Below, in pieces: positions 61,436 to 64,000 of a stretch of 64,000 nt of DNA. Made by a program: the position numbers and the translations under genes. This DNA is from Paenibacillus spongiae (GTDB lineage: Bacteria > Bacillota > Bacilli > Paenibacillales > Paenibacillaceae). The notes beneath the pieces were generated by a model. The model saw nothing but the letters and a program-made list of their open reading frames with translations, was not told where the DNA came from and ran no database searches. Every line of letters begins with the position of its first letter. Position 1 is the first letter of the stretch. The DNA is taken from contig NZ_CP091430.1 in the NCBI RefSeq assembly GCF_024734895.1, forward strand, positions 6,280,501-6,344,500. Direction: 5' to 3'.

Positions 61436-61454
61436 ATGTTAACTAACATAACAT
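61436..61454. promoter_or_regulatory. ATGTTA-N7-TAACAT operator, site 2
   Basis: The perfect inverted repeat ATGTTA-ACTAACA-TAACAT lies between the ggt gene and the divergent Lrp-type regulator. Further ATGTTA half-sites occur at 61488 and 61528 towards the regulator gene. It matches site 1 at 59722 in half-site and spacing. Confidence 0.7.
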
Positions 61455-61668
61455 ATACATTCCACAATCGACAAGAGCTGTTTTAGAATGTTATGTAAGC
61501 CAACGGCGTATATTATGTTGAAAAGGAATGTTAATGGCGATATATTTATACATAAGGTAACTGATATGACCGTTTTTCATTCGACTTATACACCCAAGAG
61601 TCAATCTATACCCGACATACTACTTACATCGGAACCCTTAAAACAGTTCCTACAAGGAGGACCTATTC

Positions 61669-62151
61669 ATGCCGAACACAACGATAAACGAAATGCCCAA
61701 CGTTCACATTGACGAGATCGACCGCAAAATCATATCCGCCCTGCTCGAGAACGCGCGCATTTCCTATACCGATCTGGCGAAGGAAATCGGGCTCTCGCGA
61801 GTGGCCGTGCAGGCCCGAATCAATACGCTGATTGAAGAAGGCGTGGTGGAACGGTTTACCGCGGTCATCAACCCGGTCAAGATCGGCATTACCGTTTCCG
61901 CCTTTTTCAACGTGGAGGTCGAGCCGAAATCGCTGCAGCAGGTGGCCGATCGGCTTGCGGAGGAGCCTTCCGTTACCAGCCTGTATCTGATGACCGGCCC
62001 GAGCAAGCTGCATATGCATGGATTGTTTAGGGACAATCAGGAGATGGAATTATTCATGAAGGAGAAGCTTTACCCGCTGGAAGGCATTACGAGCGTCGAT
62101 AGCCAGGTGCTCATTACGCGTTACAAGAGCCGCATGGGCATGAGGCTGTAG
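61669..62151 (+). CDS. Lrp/AsnC-family transcriptional regulator
   Basis: The HTH reads [56 protein letters not shown], then the RAM ligand-binding domain [41 protein letters not shown]. Length 160 is usual. AAGGAGG precedes the ATG at seven bases. It heads a unit with two half-size chromate transporter genes, as ywrC-ywrB-ywrA of B. subtilis, where YwrC represses the transporters. It probably also binds the ATGTTA-N7-TAACAT sites nearby (inference). Confidence 0.9.
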   Translation: MPNTTINEMPNVHIDEIDRKIISALLENARISYTDLAKEIGLSRVAVQARINTLIEEGVVERFTAVINPVKIGITVSAFFNVEVEPKSLQQVADRLAEEPSVTSLYLMTGPSKLHMHGLFRDNQEMELFMKEKLYPLEGITSVDSQVLITRYKSRMGMRL

Positions 62152-62154
62152 CCG

Positions 62155-62778
62155 ATGCCGGACCCGCGCATTCGGAATCGCTATTGGCAGTTGACCGCCG
62201 CGATGATTCGGACCGGCATCTTGGGCTATGGCGGTGGTCCTTCGGTTATCCCGCTTATCCGCTACGAAGCCGTCACGCGTTACGGCTGGGTGAAGGATGA
62301 AGAGTTCGGCGATATTTTGGCCATCGCCAACGCGCTCCCCGGCCCCATCGCCACGAAAATCGCCGCCTATCTCGGCTACCGGGAGAAAGGGTGGACGGGG
62401 GCGCTGCTGGCTATGCTCGCTCATATCCTCCCTTCCTCCGCCGCCATGATTCTGCTCATGTCCATCGTGCAGTTGCTGAGCCGATCGCCGGTCATCGCAG
62501 GCATGATCGCGGCCGTGATGCCGGTCATCGCGGTCATGATCGGCATGATGGCTTATGAATTCGGCAAGCGCGCACATAAAGGGCTTGGCCTGGTGCTCGG
62601 CCTTGCCTTCTTCGCGGCCGCGTTCTTGCTTCTGGAGGTCGTCCCTCTTCATCCGGCTGTTGTCATTGCGCTATTCCTCGCCTACGGCGCCATCCACTAT
62701 AAGGTGGCCGAACGATTGCGCAGCCGCGCCCATAAACGAAAAAGCCGCAAAGGGGAGTATACGACATGGAGTGGCTGA
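62155..62778 (+). CDS. Short chromate transporter, N-type half (ChrN/YwrB-like)
   Basis: A CHR domain with six hydrophobic helices: GILGYGGGPSVIPLIRYEAVTRYGWV, ALPGPIATKIAAYLGYREKGW. It is a half-size CHR protein; in B. subtilis such paired halves form a functional chromate exporter. Its start lies three bases after the Lrp stop and its end overlaps the next gene by 13 bases, so all three are coupled. Confidence 0.92.
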   Translation: MPDPRIRNRYWQLTAAMIRTGILGYGGGPSVIPLIRYEAVTRYGWVKDEEFGDILAIANALPGPIATKIAAYLGYREKGWTGALLAMLAHILPSSAAMILLMSIVQLLSRSPVIAGMIAAVMPVIAVMIGMMAYEFGKRAHKGLGLVLGLAFFAAAFLLLEVVPLHPAVVIALFLAYGAIHYKVAERLRSRAHKRKSRKGEYTTWSG

Positions 62779-63305
62779 AGCTTATCATCGGCTTTTTCAC
62801 GGCGAATATCCTCGGTTATGGCGGCGGACCCGCTTCCATTCCGTTGATGTACCGGGAGATCGTCCCCCATTACGGATGGCTGGACGATGCGCAGTTCTCC
62901 AATATGCTGGCGCTCGGCAACACGCTTCCCGGCCCCATCGCCACCAAAATCGCCGCCTATGTCGGCTATGATGCCGCCGGACTTCTGGGTCTGCTCGCAG
63001 CGCTGGCCGCGACGATCCTCCCGTCTGCCATCGCGCTCATTCTGCTGCTCCGCCTGCTGCACAAACACCGCTCGTCGCCGGTCGTCAAAGGGATGACGCT
63101 GCTGGTGCAGCCGGCGATCGCGGTCATGATGGCCGTGTTGGCATGGCAGATGATTTCCGGCGCCGCCGCCTCCATCGGCATCTGGCAGTCGCTCGGCATC
63201 GCCGTCGCTGCTTTCTGGGCCATGGCCGTCAAGAAATACCATCCCGCCCTAGTCATCATCGCCGCTTTCGCTTACGGCGGCCTTGTGCTGTCGCATACGA
63301 TATAA
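62766..63305 (+). CDS. Short chromate transporter, C-type half (ChrC/YwrA-like)
   Basis: The second CHR half has NILGYGGGPASIPLMYREIVPHYGWLDDAQF and TLPGPIATKIAAYVGYDAAG with about six hydrophobic helices. It overlaps the preceding half by 13 bases, so a 1:1 heterodimer is likely. A terminator follows. Confidence 0.92.
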   Translation: MEWLKLIIGFFTANILGYGGGPASIPLMYREIVPHYGWLDDAQFSNMLALGNTLPGPIATKIAAYVGYDAAGLLGLLAALAATILPSAIALILLLRLLHKHRSSPVVKGMTLLVQPAIAVMMAVLAWQMISGAAASIGIWQSLGIAVAAFWAMAVKKYHPALVIIAAFAYGGLVLSHTI

Positions 63306-63321
63306 CGCTCGGTGAAAAAGA

Positions 63322-63371
63322 AAGAACCTTCACATCCGCTAGAATAGCGAAAGCTGAAGGTTCTTTTCTTT
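63322..63371. terminator. Bidirectional terminator
   Basis: Stem AAGAACCTTCA / TGAAGGTTCTT (63322-63332, 63355-63365) with an inner CGCTA/TAGCG hairpin and T-rich flanks, between convergent genes. Confidence 0.85.
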
Positions 63372-63381
63372 TTAGAACTTA

Positions 63382-63906
63382 TCATAAATGCTTCACATAA
63401 CAATGCCGGGGCTTTCCTCCATACATCGGACGGGTAAATTGGTGGGTAAACCCTTCGGACTCCAAGTTTCGTATGCTGGCATGATTGTTCGGATGCACCG
63501 TCGAATAGAGGTAACGGCAGCCGTTCTCCATGGCGCGCTGCTCGCGTAATCGATGAAAATACCGCTGCAAGCCCAACCCGCGGACGGATTCGTGGACGAC
63601 AGTCCCCTCCAGGAAAGCCACTTGGGACAATTCTTCCTCCGGAACCCCGAATTCCCTCCCGAGATTGCTTTCACTAAGCTTGGGGTATGTCAAAAATGTA
63701 TAAGCGGAGAGTTTCCTATCGCGGTATGCACCGTAGATTTCGCCATTTTCGAGGACATAGGTATGAAAGTAATCTTCATCGTCCATCGCAAAAAGCTCCT
63801 GTGACGGGAGACGGGATATGACGTCAGCCATGAGGGTCAACAGATCTGGGATATCGGCATGCCCTAATCGGCGGTATTCCAAATTCTTTTCTTTCAAACT
63901 CGGCAT
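63382..63906 (-). CDS. GNAT-family acetyltransferase, 174 aa
   Basis: The core VAFLEGTVVHESVRGLGLQRYFHRLREQRAMENGC carries the acetyl-CoA loop (RGLGLQ), followed by VHPNNHASIRNLESEGF typical of the C-terminal helix. AAAGGG lies about nine bases before the ATG. Substrate unknown. Confidence 0.87.
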   Translation of the reverse strand: MPSLKEKNLEYRRLGHADIPDLLTLMADVISRLPSQELFAMDDEDYFHTYVLENGEIYGAYRDRKLSAYTFLTYPKLSESNLGREFGVPEEELSQVAFLEGTVVHESVRGLGLQRYFHRLREQRAMENGCRYLYSTVHPNNHASIRNLESEGFTHQFTRPMYGGKPRHCYVKHL

Positions 63907-63941
63907 AATAGCAGTCCCTTTCAGTTACTATCTATACTCGT

Positions 63942-64000
63942 CTATCCGTATAAATCAAGTCCGACAACCCGATTATCCTTCGCATCCACAACGAGAAGAA
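63942..64000 (-). CDS. 3' end of a gene cut by the window edge
   Basis: The last 18 codons read LLVVDAKDNRVVGLDLYG then stop, a protein-like ending. The 5' part lies outside the window. It lies 35 bases upstream of the GNAT start on the same strand. No family can be assigned. Confidence 0.45.
   Translation of the reverse strand, partial: LLVVDAKDNRVVGLDLYG

Overview
The window reads as chromosome of a Paenibacillus-like member of the Bacillota. The grounds are strong AGGAGG ribosome sites, frequent TTG/GTG starts, lipobox lipoproteins, Bacillus-type clusters (yoaS-yozG-yoaT, ywrCBA-like Lrp plus split chromate transporter), a copper-amine-oxidase-like stalk protein and carbohydrate-rich accessory content. 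Base composition changes visibly: about 28-42 kb is AT-richer, and the 47-61 kb catabolic block is clearly GC-richer. I see no rRNA, tRNA or CRISPR array.

Layout. 0-2.4 kb: two IS110-family transposase genes, one cut by the window edge and one frameshifted. 2.8-7.3 kb: a secreted YusW-like protein, then a two-gene unit of a 642-residue protein of unknown function and an M15-type peptidase. 7.3-13.8 kb: many small genes (DUF3139, a [2Fe-2S] pair, YkvA, a degenerate YqeG-like HAD protein, small membrane proteins) separated by a dispersed hairpin repeat that recurs at 23.9 and 29.6 kb. 14-16.8 kb: ctaB and yoaS-yozG-yoaT. 17-23.2 kb: a glycan operon (GH116, LacI regulator, six-hairpin-like glycosidase) downstream of a wrecked GH127 gene. 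23.4-31.7 kb: assorted housekeeping and accessory genes (VanZ/RDD, NT5C, ankyrin protein, APH kinase, GNAT) with two partial gene duplications. 31.9-37.7 kb: a five-gene oligopeptide ABC transporter operon. 37.8-46 kb: acetyltransferases, a methyltransferase, a stalk protein, a nitroreductase, a lipoprotein, a 2H phosphoesterase broken by UGA and an APH kinase.

46-47.2 kb carries what I consider the most interesting locus: an RlmA-type 23S rRNA methyltransferase preceded by a promoter, an eight-codon leader ORF (MIHFIRLR) with its own ribosome site, and a U-tailed hairpin whose 5' arm begins five bases after the leader stop codon. The Arg-Leu-Arg ending resembles the ErmD-type macrolide arrest leader, so this looks like drug-sensing attenuation of a housekeeping-type rRNA methylase.

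47.4-59.5 kb is a long minus-strand catabolic operon: CocE/NonD hydrolase, creatininase family, FAD-linked oxidase, cytosine-deaminase-like amidohydrolase, a ThiY/SsuA-type ABC transporter, isochorismatase-type hydrolase, cupin, amidase and fumarylacetoacetate hydrolase. It probably imports and degrades a small nitrogenous, possibly cyclic amide; the substrate is unknown. A 66-bp tandem repeat sits in front of the binding-protein gene. 59.8-63.3 kb holds a gamma-glutamyltransferase gene divergent from an Lrp-family regulator with a split chromate transporter. Identical ATGTTA-N7-TAACAT sites upstream of the GGT gene and of the catabolic operon suggest common control. The window ends with a GNAT gene and the 3' end of one more gene.
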